A stretch of DNA of 30,974 nt from contig CAJUCB010000009.1 of the NCBI GenBank assembly GCA_910584805.1, forward strand, positions 1-30,974, in the 5' to 3' direction. Below are positions 30,459 through 30,974 of this stretch, piece after piece. Every line of letters starts with the position of its first letter. Positions within the stretch are counted from its first letter, which is position 1. This stretch comes from an uncultured Oscillospiraceae bacterium (GTDB lineage Bacteria > Bacillota > Clostridia > Oscillospirales > Oscillospiraceae). The notes under the pieces are model-generated. The model did not search any database. It was given only the letters and a program-made list of their open reading frames with translations, and was not told the DNA's origin. The position numbers and the translations under genes are program-made.

Positions 30459-30974
30459 AAAAGGTGGACGTGCAGAAGGGAAGGCGCGGCAAAAAAGTCA
30501 TGGACAAACAGCGGGACGTCCTGCTCTGTATCCTGGCGATTTCCTTTCTTCTTGGCACCGTATTGGGTACAACAGTAGAAAACAGCATAACAACGGAGCC
30601 ATACATCCTCCGCTTCCTCCAAGATTGCACCCAGGGAGGCGTAAAAGCATCCTTTTGGCGGGAGGCGTGGACGATCCTTCGATGGCCTGCTGGGGTTCTT
30701 GTTTTGAGCATCCTGCCATTTTCCTTGCTGACCATCCCAACGCTTTTTTTCTTCCGAAGTTTTTTCCTGGCCTACGGCGTTGCCGCCGTGTCTGGCGGGA
30801 CGGGAATGGTGGGTAACGTGTGTGCGGGGTTGATGTTTGGCCCCACATGTCTGCTTACGGTGCCAGTGCTGTTCGTCCTTGGCACCATGGGGCTTTTGCG
30901 AAAGACCGAAAAACAACCCATCCCGCTGGAGCATGGAGGACTATGTCTCGGCGCACTTGCACTTTGTATCCTCT
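30455..30974 (+). CDS. SpoIIM-like membrane protein, truncated by the window end
   Basis: At least 173 residues, open to the window edge with no stop. ATG 30455 overlaps the TIGR04086 stop. A basic N-terminus (KKVDVQKGRRGKK) precedes a first helix (LLCILAISFLLGTVLGT, about 25-41), then a soluble stretch and helices near 80-105 and 110-150 containing LFFFRSFFLAYGVAAVSGG, which resembles the conserved FFRGFxLG-type motif of stage II sporulation protein M. SpoIIM works with SpoIID and SpoIIP in septal wall thinning during engulfment. The match is moderate; another small multi-pass membrane protein is possible. Confidence 0.65.
   Translation, partial: MKKVDVQKGRRGKKVMDKQRDVLLCILAISFLLGTVLGTTVENSITTEPYILRFLQDCTQGGVKASFWREAWTILRWPAGVLVLSILPFSLLTIPTLFFFRSFFLAYGVAAVSGGTGMVGNVCAGLMFGPTCLLTVPVLFVLGTMGLLRKTEKQPIPLEHGGLCLGALALCIL

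Noticed and set aside
29978..30934. 318-codon open frame on the minus strand
   Set aside because: It covers the TIGR04086 and SpoIIM-like genes and the terminator; low-complexity composition and no family motif.
1..30974. CRISPR arrays, tRNA or rRNA genes, transposons, prophage
   Set aside because: No regularly spaced repeats, cloverleaf-like segments, transposase, integrase or terminal repeats were seen in any gap.

Overview
The window reads as chromosomal core sequence from a Gram-positive, spore-forming member of the Clostridia, most likely an Oscillospiraceae/Ruminococcaceae-type gut anaerobe (Flavonifractor/Lawsonibacter-like). The evidence is fairly GC-rich coding DNA with AT-rich sigma-A promoters, strong AGGAGG-type ribosome sites, SepF, SpoIID- and SpoIIM-like proteins, and the typically clostridial families DUF169, TIGR03960/TIGR03936, TIGR04086 and YtrA-type GntR with an ABC pair. 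The genus is inference. I see no tRNA, rRNA, CRISPR, phage or insertion-sequence gene, and no gene-free gap above 300 bases.

Layout. Bases 100-3872 are one rightward unit: a class I glutamine-amidotransferase hydrolase, an Smr-domain protein, a PaaI thioesterase and two consecutive CobW/G3E GTPases, closed by a strong terminator. The first GTPase carries a long His-rich tract; the second is joined to a YcgQ/TIGR03943-like C-terminal domain. At 3902-5140 an SDR oxidoreductase and a MerR regulator diverge around a clear MerR-type operator. A GNAT acetyltransferase follows. At 5783-10570 a leftward marR - HlyD-like adaptor - RND permease operon diverges from an ABC exporter (10738-12492), giving two efflux systems around one MarR regulator.

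At 12567-15229 an unrecognised large membrane protein diverges from an MgtC/SapB protein. At 15304-18548 a DedA/TVP38-type membrane protein and the TIGR03960/TIGR03936 radical SAM pair lie on the minus strand. Next, also leftward, come DUF169, sepF and a minimal metallopeptidase, then a gntR-ATPase-permease operon (20680-22694). A second PaaI thioesterase (plus strand) converges on the lysine/diaminopimelate genes dapA and asd (minus strand). From 25680 rightward come a SpoIID/LytB-type protein, queA, tgt (queuosine tRNA modification), yajC, a TIGR04086 membrane protein and a SpoIIM-like gene cut by the window end.

What stands out. Four genes (GNAT, DUF169, dapA, TIGR04086) begin just after, or inside, an intrinsic terminator, with no room for an ordinary separate promoter. 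The clearest case is TIGR04086, whose ribosome-binding site is the 3' arm of the yajC terminator hairpin. The asd and spoIID-like promoters point toward each other, so their leaders overlap as antisense RNAs next to a long inverted repeat. The G3E GTPase fused to a TIGR03943-like domain, with an altered P-loop and no CxCC metal site, is the most unusual protein. No obviously new defence or mobile system was found.
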